Shown: positions 49,755-60,474 of the stretch, piece after piece
Numbering within the stretch: the stretch's first letter is position 1
Layout of the letters: each line of letters starts with the position of its first letter
DNA from: Spizellomyces sp. 'palustris'
Lineage: Eukaryota > Chytridiomycota > Chytridiomycetes > Spizellomycetales > Spizellomycetaceae
Assembly: GCA_006535965.1 (NCBI GenBank)
Contig: QEAR01000020.1
Location: forward strand, 230,961-294,960
Direction: 5' to 3'
DNA length: 64,000 bases
Notes under the pieces: model-generated
The model's database searches: none
What the model was told of the DNA's origin: nothing
Seen by the model: the letters and a program-made list of their open reading frames with translations, nothing else
Position numbers and translations under genes: made by a program

Positions 49755-52534
49755 TGTCGCTGCCAGGACCTTCGTGCCGCATTTCCCGATCCCATTCTCT
49801 TTAGTGGCCTCTTCAGTGCAATCAGTAATAGTCAGTAATTCTTTTGAGTTTAAATTAGACATAGACAATATAGATGGAAGCAATAGATTATGAATTGAAA
49901 ATTTAGAAAATTGAGCAATAAATAAGCGTTAGTATACAAAGGTTACTTAAACCTCATTCCCAGGAGGATACTCTGCCATTGCTGCCATTTCAACCCGTTC
50001 TTCACTGTCTGCTCCCAGTTTCTCATCCCATCTTACGGGATTCCCTCATCGCCTTGATGGCCCCGCGAGCTTTCTATTTAGCGTTCCGCATAACATTCTC
50101 AGTAGGAACACCGCTCCATACGTACAGACGGTTTGATTCGTTGGCGGCGTCTTCTATTACAAAGGGCGCAAAGTAGACACCAGCGAGTTCGGTGCCATTG
50201 CTGCAAAAAACTACTTACAATAATGTATAATCTGGTTTACCTTTTTTTGGGTCATAGAATGATTCGTGTTTCCAATGTAGCGATCCAGCACGTCAAGGAC
50301 AGGGCGTGATTATCGCAACCTCGATTTGGTCAACGTACAATGAGATATTCCCAAATTTAACCGCACCGGGACCATCCTGAGTTACTAAGGGACCGGGTCT
50401 TTGACAAGCGGAACCTCCATCGATGACTTACGCATGCTAGCAAGCCGTAACTTGGGTGGGAAGGTGAGCAGATTTGACATGTCTAAACTTGACCGAAGGA
50501 AACCGGTTCTGGTGATCAGAGTTGGAGTAAGCCAAGTCAAACTGCTTATTGTTCTTGAGAATTTAAGCTGGAATATCGCACCGCGGGTTTGCGCCCTAGG
50601 GAACGGTCCAAATGATGTGCTCTTGGGTAACTGCAGTCTCTCCAAGCCTCGTGCGGTCCAAAATGTGGGAATGAAAAGTATGTAAAAAGATCCTGCACAA
50701 CTTGACCAATATTCTCGCAGCGCAAAAGGAAAGAGTGCTTGCACAGAGGGTTCCTTCCAGCGCTTGATTCCGGAGACTTGCTGAGAAGTAAGGCCCAATT
50801 CCAACGGCAACGGTGAGGTCATACCCGATGGTTACCGGGACGAGGTAGGAATGAGGATGGAGCAGAGAGCTTCTTTGGACTGGTGTAATGTAAAGAGAGA
50901 ATCGAATACAGTGTTCATATGCTGATAGAGCGTTTCACGGATGGGACTATTGCCCTAAGTAAGGTAGTGCGTTTGGTAATCTTGTCTCCAACTAGTTTCT
51001 CTAAGATCTGCGGCTGCGCGAGGTGCATTTCTGTGACGGACGTGAAAGAAGGGTGGATAGATTGCAGTAGGAGAAACTCTAATGATGAATAAATCTTACA
51101 CTCAAAGAATTCTCTTATCTCGTTAACCTTGACAAGGTCATTCCGCCAGTTCGACATAAGCTCATTTCTTCGATCAATACCGTGTCAGATTCATGCCACT
51201 CAAATGTTATAACGGCAAGCAGGATGTTGATAATGACCTGATGGGCCAGCCTAGTACTGTGTGTACCGCTTGGCTGCTGGCCAATTGGCTTGCCATATCC
51301 GTTGGGAGCGTGAGGCTGCGTGGAGGTGAATATAGTGTGTGGGAAAATATAAATGCCAATAGCCACTGCAGATGCCACATTCATCACCTATTTCTCTCTC
51401 TCCCCCTCCTCCCTCCCTCTTGTTCTTTATTCTTGACTCTCAAGCAAGTAATCATGAGAAAGCGGATCCGGTGCCGAGGACCTCGCCCTCCTGACAATAA
51501 CAACGATGGCCAAGTAACACCTCGCAATCGTACTACTCTACTGCTGCAATCGCAGGTATGTAATGTTTTTGTGAATGTTTCCCATACTTATTATCCCGTC
51601 TAATCCAGGGCTACTAGTAATAAAGTATCCTATGACCAAGCAAGAGCTTCAGAGCAAGGCCTCATACTCTCTCTCATAGGACAGGAGGAGCATGTCTCTC
51701 ATGGTACTAGGTGCTAGCTACCTAGTTGACCCATGATAATTTATTGCTATGTGTACTTATGCCTAGTAGTAATCAGCTTTATCTGGGCTGGTGTATCGTG
51801 GGTGATATTTGCTATTGACAATACGCCCGTAGTATCGTAAAATTATCGAACCATTCCTAGTAGGATATTACTGCCTGATCATAGTCCTTCATTATGTATC
51901 TATTTAACGAAAAGTGGGATACTTTTAGGACGGTTTGGGCTTGTGTGAGTCCGTTAACCAAAATCGATGATGGGCAAATGGTATCTGCATTTAGCCTCTT
52001 GAAGATGCGCCCTAACCGACGCATTGAACTCCACGTCGACTCCCAACGTTCCCTTGTGGCTTACGTCATCAGTCCCTACCTGCACGTCTCATGAACTGCG
52101 AACGGTTTCTTCAGTGTTCCATCGTACTGTCATTAACCTGTCTGTATGCGCCTCTGTTGCCTCTTGATGATCTCTCGGCTTGAACTGATCGAGGTAGCAC
52201 ATTTGATCGTCATAACCCCCGTAAGATCGGTTGCGGGAGGCAATGAATAGGGTGAGGATAATAGCAAAAATCAGTTGCTTTGTGAGTGTCTCCTACATGC
52301 ATTCATGTTGTAAAAGTCAATCCTCGCAGCTGATCACAACCTACTGGGCACAATGCTATAGCGGAGTTGGCTGATCGCTGCATATCCCATTTGGGATTTC
52401 CATACCGGAGAATAATGCGGAGTATCGCTATTTAGTGCTGCTCGTCCATAGCTTTTCCTCTCCCTCAGCCGCAACAACAATTTCCCACCCCTTCATCCTT
52501 TCTCAGCAAAGTCTCCCCGTCGAACATTGAAAAC
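49755..52534. other. Region with broken coding fragments, otherwise empty
   Basis: 2.8 kb. Coding-like fragments on the minus strand occupy 50074-50870 (separate entry). A 90-codon minus ORF (51115-51387) begins with a hydrophobic signal-like stretch and could be part of the same broken gene. From 51400 to 52500 no gene was recognised; a CT-rich run lies at 51390-51430. Confidence 0.35.
50074..50870 (-). pseudogene. Decayed gene fragments, possibly LLTP-related
   Basis: Three protein-like stretches read on the minus strand but do not join in one frame. The first has YLVPVTIGYDLTVAVGIGPY, which resembles the PIYALIVDVGFEVGSEL strand of the neighbouring LLTP-like protein. The second, after a good intron (GTAAGT..TTAGTAACTCAG), reads DGPGAVKFGNISLYVDQIEV. 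The third reads PVLDVLDRYIGNTNHSM and, after another intron, NGTELAGVYFAPFVIEDAAN up to TAG at 50074. Between the second and third the frame shifts by one base near 50310, at a TGA. I interpret this as a tail-to-tail degenerate paralogue, but a real gene with an unrecognised splice pattern, or a sequencing error, is possible. Confidence 0.35.
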
Positions 52535-54295
52535 ATGAACTTGCAAATCACTGAACCGTTGGAAAGTTCGGAGCGGATCCTCATGCTCTTCCTGGCATTC
52601 GTACATCTGTGCAATATCCTTGTAAGCGGTTACATAATGTACCTGTTCTACCGTGGTAAGTACTCGCATTCATATCAGTGCTGTGCAGTTCGGGTATTGA
52701 TCGGATGTCCATCTGTTTCAGCTTATTGGCTGAGGAATATAAACACATGCATCCTGGTGTTCAATCTCGCTATTGCGGTAAGCCCCATATGTCCAATAGG
52801 CTCGAATCCCTGACAGTTCGTAATCATCATTATGGTAGGATTTCTTGACCGGTGTAACCAGTTTGGTTATACTTTTACCAACAGGAATAGCCGGCCATTG
52901 GCTGATGGGCAGTGCTGGTTGCCAATTCAACGGGTAGATGCAGTTACAGCAGCTGTTGGTCAAAGAACATTACAGAACTCACCGCATGAAATTATGACAT
53001 TTTTCTAGCTTCACTGACGTGCTCTTTTACGGGGCGTCGCTCCTCGTGCTCATACTAATTGCGTTTGAAAGGCATCTTGCTGTATCGTGCGAGTATGAAG
53101 CCTCAAAAAAGCAGATCGCTCTCATGGTCGCCTCTGTATGGCTAACGGCACTAATAATCGCTACCCTTCCGTACATTCTCGGTACCGAATATGACTTGAT
53201 GCCCAGCCGTGTCTACTGCGGCGGTAGGTTACAACTCGCATGTATATGGTTTCTCAGCTTGCTCAGTCGAGCAGAGCAATTGTCACAATGGTGCTCATGT
53301 ACGACTTCCTTCTCTTGTTTTCTTCTCCCATATTATTTGAATAATAGGCCGTTTCTACCACCACGCTACTGGTGAATTGATCAAGTCAGCGCTTGATGTC
53401 GCGCTCATGTTCCTTCCAATCGCCGGCATCATCGTATTTTACTTTCTTGCATTTGTCAAGGTCTTGCAAGTTCGCCAGGACGTGCTAAGAGACCTCCGGT
53501 CGTCGATTCTCTTCAATACGGCCGAATGGGAAGCTGACCAAGAACGGGCGCGTGCAGCGGCCCTGGCAGCCGCTTCCGAGCAGACTTTGGGTGAACTTGC
53601 ACCCTCTGCAAACACCAAGATACCCCGAAGTACCAGCTGGCCACGGCCAGCCCATACCCAGCATGCGCGGTCCGCGACGAGCCCTGCCATGGCTATGCCT
53701 TTTAGACTGAACGATGGCGGTGCGCTTCGACTTCCCGAGCCCGCACACACCCGGATGGAAATGCCCGCACACGCCCGGATCGAAATCCCCCCCACACCAG
53801 AGGTCGAAATTGATATTCACACTGTCTCCACAGACTCGGACATGATTGCACCTGTCAGCGACATCAGGTCCGAATATAGAAAGCTCAAGCTGGCTATGCT
53901 CAGTCGAGCACTGACGCTGACTGGAATTATCACCATATGGTGGTAAGTTTGCTTTGATAGTTATGCGTTGATACAGTAATCGCTCCCGCTGACACCTCAA
54001 CTCAGGTTCCCTGAAACTGTACAGACTCTGTATATGGTGATAACTGGACGCCCCATCCAGTAAGTAGTATGCGATTCAAGTGTTCTTGATTTCTTGATCG
54101 CGACGTGCACTTACCATCATGCGTTCTAGTCCAATCATTGACGCAGTTGCATACACTTTCATCGCTCTAAACTGTCTTGCCAATCCGATTCTTTTTATTA
54201 CAATTGACACGAGGTGGAGGGGAGTAGCGGGGGCGATATGGACGTCGTTGATGGTTGAATTAAAATATTACCTGTGTGGGGACGGGTTGGACTAG
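52535..54295 (+). CDS. Class A (rhodopsin-family) G-protein-coupled receptor
   Basis: Exons 52535-52655, 52722-52777, 52839-52933, 53009-53223, 53348-53942, 54006-54059 and 54130-54295 give 433 residues; phases fit. Once spliced, nearly all class A landmarks appear: TM2 NLAIAD (Asp2.50 at 60), the TM3 cysteine 87 exactly 25 residues before Arg112 of an ERH motif (replacing DRY), the TM4 tryptophan, an EL2 cysteine (RVYCGG), the TM5 proline (MFLPIAG), the TM6 WWFP (for CWxP) and TM7 NPILF (for NPxxY). The third intracellular loop is long (about 120 residues), Ala/Pro-rich, with two copies of an A-H-[TA]-R-[MI]-E-[MI]-P unit. Six residues before the TM7 Asn is Ala, where opsins have the retinal-binding Lys. 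It should couple to a heterotrimeric G protein at the plasma membrane; the ligand is unknown. The last 22 codons lie in a 68-bp duplication. Confidence 0.85.
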
Positions 54296-54361
54296 CGGGG
54301 GCGATATGGACGTCGTTGATGGTTGAATTAAAATATTGCCTGTGTGGGGACGGGTTGGACT
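54226..54361 (+). repeat. 68-bp tandem duplication at the GPCR 3' end
   Basis: Units 54226-54293 and 54294-54361 are identical except for one base (ATTACC versus ATTGCC). Each begins AGCGGGGGCGATATGG and ends GGGTTGGACT. The GPCR stop codon TAG (54293-54295) spans the junction, so the second unit is a recent copy of the receptor's own last codons. Confidence 0.95.
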
Positions 54362-54780
54362 AGCGGCTGAGGTCCATTCTAGTATTGTGTTCCTTTTACT
54401 TTACTGTTGGTTTTCTGTTATTTGGCGTGTCACAATGTAAGACAGTAATACAGTTGTCAGTTTAGTCCAGTCATTGGAATGATTCCCGTTTTGTGTCTGA
54501 TGACTTTACAGCTAACTTAGTTGTAGCCGAGAAATATGTAATCCAGTCCTTTTCCTGTGATTTTTTAGCAATGAAAAAATCGCAGTGATTAGAACTACGG
54601 TCCTTTATCTTGCTGCCCAACCTGAGCGACCAAACAGAGGAGCAGAGCTGGACGATACAGTCAAATAAATCAATCAACAAACACTATAATTACAGTGGCG
54701 ATCGCCACTACATTTCACTATACTTTTAACAATGCTAGACACTCAAACTATGAACGAGTTACTAGCCTGTAAACTGCTCT
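54362..54780. other. Convergent intergenic region
   Basis: Between the GPCR duplication and the GATA-type gene stop. AT-rich; nothing recognised. Confidence 0.45.
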
Positions 54781-56480
54781 TTATGATTCGCTCCACCCGA
54801 CGCTACTGCTATCACTCTGATGAAGAGGAGTATCATAGACGTAGGGCGGAGCGGATGAGGTACTATATGGATGGGAATATGGGTAAGGTGGGTGATAATC
54901 GGACGGAAGACTTGATTGTGGCAGTTGGTTTGTTGAAGAATCAATATAATGGGAATGTATTTTATCTTCTTCTTCTTCGTCTTCATGAGCGGTATCATCG
55001 TCCCCTTCCTCGTCTTCGACGTCCTCAGCATCATCTGCGGACTTGTGCACGCTCGGTTGAACGGTAACAACGCCCTCCAAGCCTCTCTCGCGATGGAGGC
55101 TGATCCACGCGGATGCCATAATTGCTTCGGCTTCGTTGACGGAAACTCCACGTCGACGGGCTTCGCTCTTGACGCGTTTGGACCAATCTAAACCGCACGC
55201 CTGGAACAAGAAGCGCTTATTATGTAGTAAAAATCGTTCTCAAATGGTAATTGGGAACTCACGTTGCATAATGTTCTCGGTCCTTCTGGTCCCTTTCTCC
55301 ACTGACCTGTTTTGCAGGTGGAGCACATGCGACATTTCCCCGGTGCGGACGTTGATTGCTTGATTTTACGTTCACGATCCGCAACCTGCTGCTTTCGCTT
55401 CTCTATTTTGACAAGAATGCGCTCGTTGCTGCTATTGGAAGAGTCGTTGGCGTCGACCGGGTCGATTCGCTGGTGTCGAGTCAGACTTGGGTGTTGAGGA
55501 CTGCTCCGGTCACTGATTGAATGCGGCGTATTCAGCTTCGATGGGTGTGGATAAGGCTGCCTGGTGGAAGCGATTGTTGGTGCGTGGGCCGCACGCTTCC
55601 TATCATTAATGGATGAAGAATGGTGTTTGCCGGGTGAATGTGGCGGTTTCTGGGTTGTCGCCTGCGCGCCTCTTGCTCGTGATGGGGCTCCTGCGTGCGT
55701 TGGATGAGCATTTACAACAGACTCAGCAGGCTCCGGGTCTGTTTCCCATCCGTCATCTTCGTCGTGATCTGAATTCCGCTTTCGTCTTCGCAAACGATCA
55801 GGGGTGGGAGAGGATTTGAGCTCGCGCTGGGCACGTGTCGCTTGTCGGGCAGGTCTATCCCTGCCAATTCCGTTGCGGCCGTTCCTTACTGATCCATTCT
55901 TCTCTGATTTCACCCTATCCCGCTCGCTGATTGTGTCCTCACTCCCATCGACACCGTTTCCATTTTGCCATCTGATCAATTTTGCCAATCGTACGCTGCT
56001 GATGTCATGGACCTGAATGGTAAGATCATATCCGCTACGGCGTCGGTCCTGTATTGATGACTCAACTGGCGGTGCTGAGATCGAAACCTTTCGCTTCTTT
56101 AATCGCGGTGCCCATCGATGAGGACGTGAGTCCGAGTAACATCCCTCAACGGGAGTTTCAGACGGCGAAGGGAGGGTGGATGCGGGAAGATGATTCGCTA
56201 ATGAAGTCGGAGAAGTGACAATGTTCGATGGAGTTTGGCGCTGGCCCTCATTGGGCCTCATAGAAGGAGACGGTCGCATCACCTCAGCTTGCTCGTACTT
56301 GAACGAGGTCGCATGCGAGTGCTGATCCTCGTTCTCCTTGTCACCAGCAGGACTGACTTCTTGCAATTGCTGCTGCAGTTGCTGTTGATCTTGATATGAT
56401 AGGTGAAAAGAAAAGCATATACCGCGCATCCCTCTTATGAGGCGGCACGGAACAGGAGATTGCTTTCGTTGAGCAGGCAT
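54781..56480 (-). CDS. GATA-type zinc finger protein
   Basis: Exons 55263-56480 and 54781-55200 on the minus strand; 545 residues. One GATA zinc finger spans the intron: CRMCSTCKTGQWRKGPEGP, R-T-L-C-N before it, A-C-G-L-D-W after. The C-x2-C..C-x2-C spacing and the WRKGP and LCNACGL core are intact. A basic tail (SKRVKSEARRR) follows, then an acidic run (EDEEEEDK) and a Tyr/Pro/Ser-rich end. The N-terminal 380 residues are low complexity: Gln-rich (residues about 30-40), Ser/Pro, and several basic clusters (KKRKV, RLRRRKR). It probably binds GATA sites as a nuclear transcription factor; the target pathway cannot be told. Because the N-terminus lacks conservation the start is uncertain; the frame is open further up to 56594 and an extra short intron near 56400 is possible. 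The single finger near the C-terminus resembles blue-light/nitrogen type fungal GATA factors only in general form. Confidence 0.8.
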
Positions 56481-57838
56481 CTCTAGAGATGGGTCGTCGT
56501 AAAATGGTTTGAAAACGATGACTAGGAGGAGATGGACGAGACCCAAGTGACGCGATGTATAGCTCCGGTGGCTGTCAAACTGGGAAACAGTCAATTTAGG
56601 GTTGTCAATATGTCGGACGACAAAAGTCGAAATGGAACGGAGCGATGCAAGGCGCTGATTTCACTGCTTGTGCCGGGTAGAGTGCCGTGCTAGGCAGCCC
56701 CGGGTGCAAGGATGCGTGTGTTGCTAATATCTGATCGGAAACCACCAACAAAGTCCAGTATAGTTGAGGAGGGACGGCAGGTGGTTGTTTACGATATGCG
56801 GCGCATTGAGCAAAGCAGAATATCGATGGGGGTCCGAAAAGGATTTGTGTTCTTTAATGACCTTAAAAAGCAGTAACCGTCTAGAATAGCACGTAACGCA
56901 CTTAGCGCGCGCAATGCCACAAGTATTGATGCAGATCTGGGGATCGTGTTGTTGTTTTGAACCGTGTTATGTTGTTGATTGGAAGCACGAAACAAGCAAG
57001 CGATGAGGACACAACAGACAGAGTCAAGCAACTGACACAAGCAGAGATGAGACGCAAGAAACCAGAAGAAAAACCAAAAGATAGTCGAGTTGGTCTAAAA
57101 ATCAACGACGAAAAACCACCATAAACACTGTAGAGTCCGATGAGGCTGAAGTTGTGGGTCACGCACGAACAATCTGAAACATTTTGATTCCAATGCATTG
57201 CATCCATGCCTCATAAGTCTCCGGAGAAATTCCGCTCTCATGTCCCTCAGCAACCGCCATTGTACCTACATGAGCTGGATACTGCAAAGTTGGTTAGGGT
57301 TTGAACACAACAAATGGTGCCATGTCCGGGTTATTTGGTGTCCCAATTCTATTGACAACTGCCGCTGAGGCTGACCCCCAAAGTAACCGCACTGAAGCGG
57401 CCGTGGACTCGGATGTCGACGGGCGTAACGAAAACAGGTGGGGGATGACAAAGGGAAATAATCTGGGAGGGGCAAAGTAATTGCCAAAGGTCACTTTTCC
57501 GTAAGCCCGGGCGCTCTAAATGAGGAAAATCAAACCACCAGAAAAAGGATCTGCAAAAAGCCCGCCTTGGTCGCGTCCTAAGCCACATCATGTAACCATA
57601 ATTGCTTATTTTGGCTATAAAGACTATATCAAGTTATAATCAACCATAAGCTATCCGCAGCAAGCATTCAGACCGTTTACCCTCCCCCATCACGCTTCCA
57701 TCCTTACGAGTTCCAACGTTCCCATTCGGCATCCGACGCATTCGGGCAGTTATATTACCTTGTAGTTGGGCTCGCTGCCGTACCAAAACCTATTCTCGCA
57801 ACGCGTTTTGAAACCAATAGCTTCCCTACTCGACGACC
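56481..57838. other. Divergent intergenic region
   Basis: Between the GATA-type gene and the DUF1769 gene. It contains one candidate minus coding fragment (57159-57281). A CTATAAAGA box lies at about 57614-57622, about 220 nt before the start at 57839. No other feature was recognised. Confidence 0.35.
57159..57281 (-). other. Candidate coding fragment, unknown
   Basis: Directly after an AG acceptor (TTTGCAG) the minus strand is open for 40 codons to TGA. It reads YPAHVGTMAVAEGHESGISP and then ETYEAWMQCIGIKMFQIVRA, with natural amino-acid balance. An ATG is at 57260. Upstream, a frame ending IGTPNNPDMAPFVVF could be the preceding exon, but no good donor joins them. It may be a small gene or a relic. 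Confidence 0.25.
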
Positions 57839-58991
57839 ATGCCCTCCTACCTCAAAGTCACAGCGGGATCCTCCTGGGAAAACTTGGAAACAGTGCAAGT
57901 CAACCGGTATCCTGTAGTCATCAATAATGATCTTTTTGTAAGTATCCCATGATCACTGAAACTTATGTGGCATCAAGCTTGCAAGCTCAAGTTGGCACAA
58001 CTTGTAATCAGCCGGCTTTCTCCTGCCGCAATTGCTTTCATACAATCTTGAGTTTTGATGGTTTCCTTTGGTCTTTTAGGAGGGTCTTTTGACCATTCGC
58101 ATCAAGGATTTTGACGAAAGTCGACTACCCGACCCCCCACAGCTGCCAAATCGCACCTTTTTGAATGCGAGCGAATATTTCCGGAGTAGATCTCGTCAAT
58201 TTTCCTTTCAAGTAGAAGGTCGCTTCAAGAAGCCCGTCAATGGGGACGATCTGTATTGGGACATTGGATTTCCGTATCCGCTGACTGGGCTACCTTTCTT
58301 CACCCCGATGGTTGTCAAGTTCTTGCAGTACTTGGATCCGGCGACTGAAATCGACTTTTATGCCAAGGAGCAGTATGTGCGCTCGTCTGTCCTTACAATG
58401 ATGAACGCGATAGCGTGCTGGAAGCCTCAGCCATTAAGCTCGGATGAACAAGCTGTGATAGACGAAGCGACAGAATCGGTCGATTCAAGTGAAGACAATG
58501 ATACCCAACAAGATGGCAGTGACGCAGGCTCCATTGCCTCTACTAACGGTATCCCTGCTCCACCTGCTGTAATAACCCGGAATGGTTCGCAAGAACGTAT
58601 CCTGCAACCCGAAACGTTGCAGAACGGTGTCGCAGAAGACCTCGCTCTGTTGATCAGCTCCATGCGGCGCATGAGTGGGGGAAAATCAAAGGACGAGCCG
58701 CCGCGAACGGACGTTGCAAAGCGTCGCAAATACTTTCTCGACAAAGCTCACCGGGAGCGGGTTACATTTTCGCCAGAATACGTCTATGCATTCGAAAGTT
58801 TTAATCCCCACATGTGCTTCTTGGATTTCACGGCCAAGATCCCTGGATTTAATATTGACGTTAAGAAATACTTTCCTATTAAGAGGATGGTGAGGGTTAA
58901 AATGTGCTCGAAAGATGGGAACACGGTGTATTTGGCATTTCAGATTGAGCTGGTAGAAGGGGAGTCGAGTGAGGTCCCGGAAAATGAGTAA
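57839..58991 (+). CDS. DUF1769 / UPF0590 family protein
   Basis: Exons 57839-57937 and 58080-58991 give 336 residues. The N-terminus MPSYLKVTAGSSWENLETV, then PVVINNDLFEGLLTIRIKDF across the intron, and the DLYWDIGFPYPLTGLPFFTP block match the fungal DUF1769 pattern. The domain is interrupted by a Ser/Asp-rich insert (about 145-215). It resumes with R-K-Y-F and ends FNPHMCFLDFTAKIPGFNID, Y-F-P-I-K-R-M-V-R. The family resembles proteins that bind phosphoinositides or lipids at membranes, but no function is established. The start is the only ATG before the conserved region. Confidence 0.85.
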
Positions 58992-59612
58992 AGGCGGAAA
59001 ATACGCCTGAAGACGGAAAACGTTTGTTGGACCCGCAAGTCCAGATTGGAGCCTTCGCAAAAAGCAAAACATAGTCAAACAATACATCACTGTCTGTTCA
59101 ATTCACGACATTCAATCACCAGAACTGTATACTGTAAACTGGCCAGCCGAGTAGGACGGTTATACCTTTACGAACGTAAAGTGTGATACTGAATATAATA
59201 CGATGAAATTCTGCAGAAAATATGCAGAAAATGTTGCTTTTTAAAAGATTTCAGTTTGAAAAACTTTTTAACACGCAATCCTCTGTAAAGCGAAATTTCT
59301 CAGTGAAGCCTCATGGTTGCGTTCATCTTGTCTCGTGCGTTGGTTATTGGCCTCCTTGACTCTTCACCGTCAAGACCTGGTCAACCCTAACCCTACGTTC
59401 TCTACGAAATTTCGTGCCTCTACAAAGGCTCGGTTGTAGTGTTAATGAATAGACAGACGACAATGTGTTGTATAGGAGATGACCTGTTTTGCAACATTAG
59501 ATTGACCGCTTGATCGCAGCAATACAAGGAAGGACATGCAGCTCAGCGTCACGTGTACTCATGGCTCTCGTGCGCAAACCGTGTTCGGACCGTTCGGACA
59601 TTGTATTGGGGA

Positions 59613-59620
59613 TGACGTCA
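59613..59620. promoter_or_regulatory. CRE palindrome TGACGTCA
   Basis: A perfect bZIP/CREB-type palindrome about 860 nt before the ATG at 60475. A related TGACATCATGACAT stretch is near 59783. Whether it regulates anything is unknown. Confidence 0.35.
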
Positions 59621-59653
59621 TGTGAAGTTCGTCCTGCAACGACACTATGGGTA

Positions 59654-59670
59654 GGGGGGGGGGGGGGGGG
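59654..59670 (+). repeat. G17 homopolymer
   Basis: Seventeen consecutive G in a non-coding region; able to form quadruplex structures and prone to length error in sequencing. Confidence 0.9.
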
Positions 59671-60474
59671 AGTGACGCAATGGGAAGAGGGTTGACAACG
59701 AAGTTGCTTCCTTGCTGATGCCATGACGCTGAGAAGGGCGTTGCGGATTGTGGGCAGCTCTCAACAAGCAAAAAAAATGGATGACATCATGACATATCAG
59801 AGTGTGCCCGGCATTTTAGCGGGGTTCGATGATATCGGTTAGTAATGTGGCCACGCAACAAAGTGGGGGCGACACGGACAAGGGTGAAAGGCCAAGGCTA
59901 AAACAAAGGTTTTCCAGTAAACGAATTGGTGGATTTGACATCATCTGCGCTTAGTTCCGTACATCCCACTCAATGCTCCACGTCCATCCCGTCAGTCTGT
60001 TCGCCATGGGACATACCCAGATAACCCCCGTCGTTACCGGTCGGGTATGGGAAGTGAGGAGTATCCAAATAGCAAGTAGGCTGTGCGAGTAATGGGGTGC
60101 TTTGCGAGTGCTGACGACATGGTGTCACTCCGTTCGCCAAGGAACGCTTGTATAAAACCACGTATGTCCATTGTAAATGTCGATCCCAGATAAGAAGAAA
60201 AAAAAAGAACGAAACGGTTGCATTTACCTTGTGTATTTTAAATTGTCTTTCTGAGATCGCCTTTGTGAGAGGTTTTCATAACAAGGATTAAATCCTGACG
60301 AGATCGTGTTCGATCTACCTATTGAGATCCTCTGATTTCACGCGTGAAGTTTTCTCTAGAATTATAGACCTCCGCATAAGGTATTAATCCCCGTCCACCT
60401 TGACTATTTATTCAAAGCATGTATTCATATTGTATCGTCCTCTCCACAGGCAGCGGTCTCGAAGCCATTACTGC

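Larger units (their letters stand above)
58992..60474. other. Intergenic, no gene seen
   Basis: 1.5 kb without a supported gene. It contains a perfect CRE palindrome at 59613-59620 and a 17-base G run at 59654-59670 (both listed separately), and AT-rich DNA at 59200-59280. Confidence 0.45.

Noticed and set aside
51193-51603. 136-codon plus ORF
   Set aside because: Contains CT-rich simple sequence translated as Leu/Ser/Pro and no domain.
52535-54295. Opsin identity of the receptor
   Set aside because: The retinal Schiff-base lysine position in TM7 is Ala, so a photopigment is not supported.
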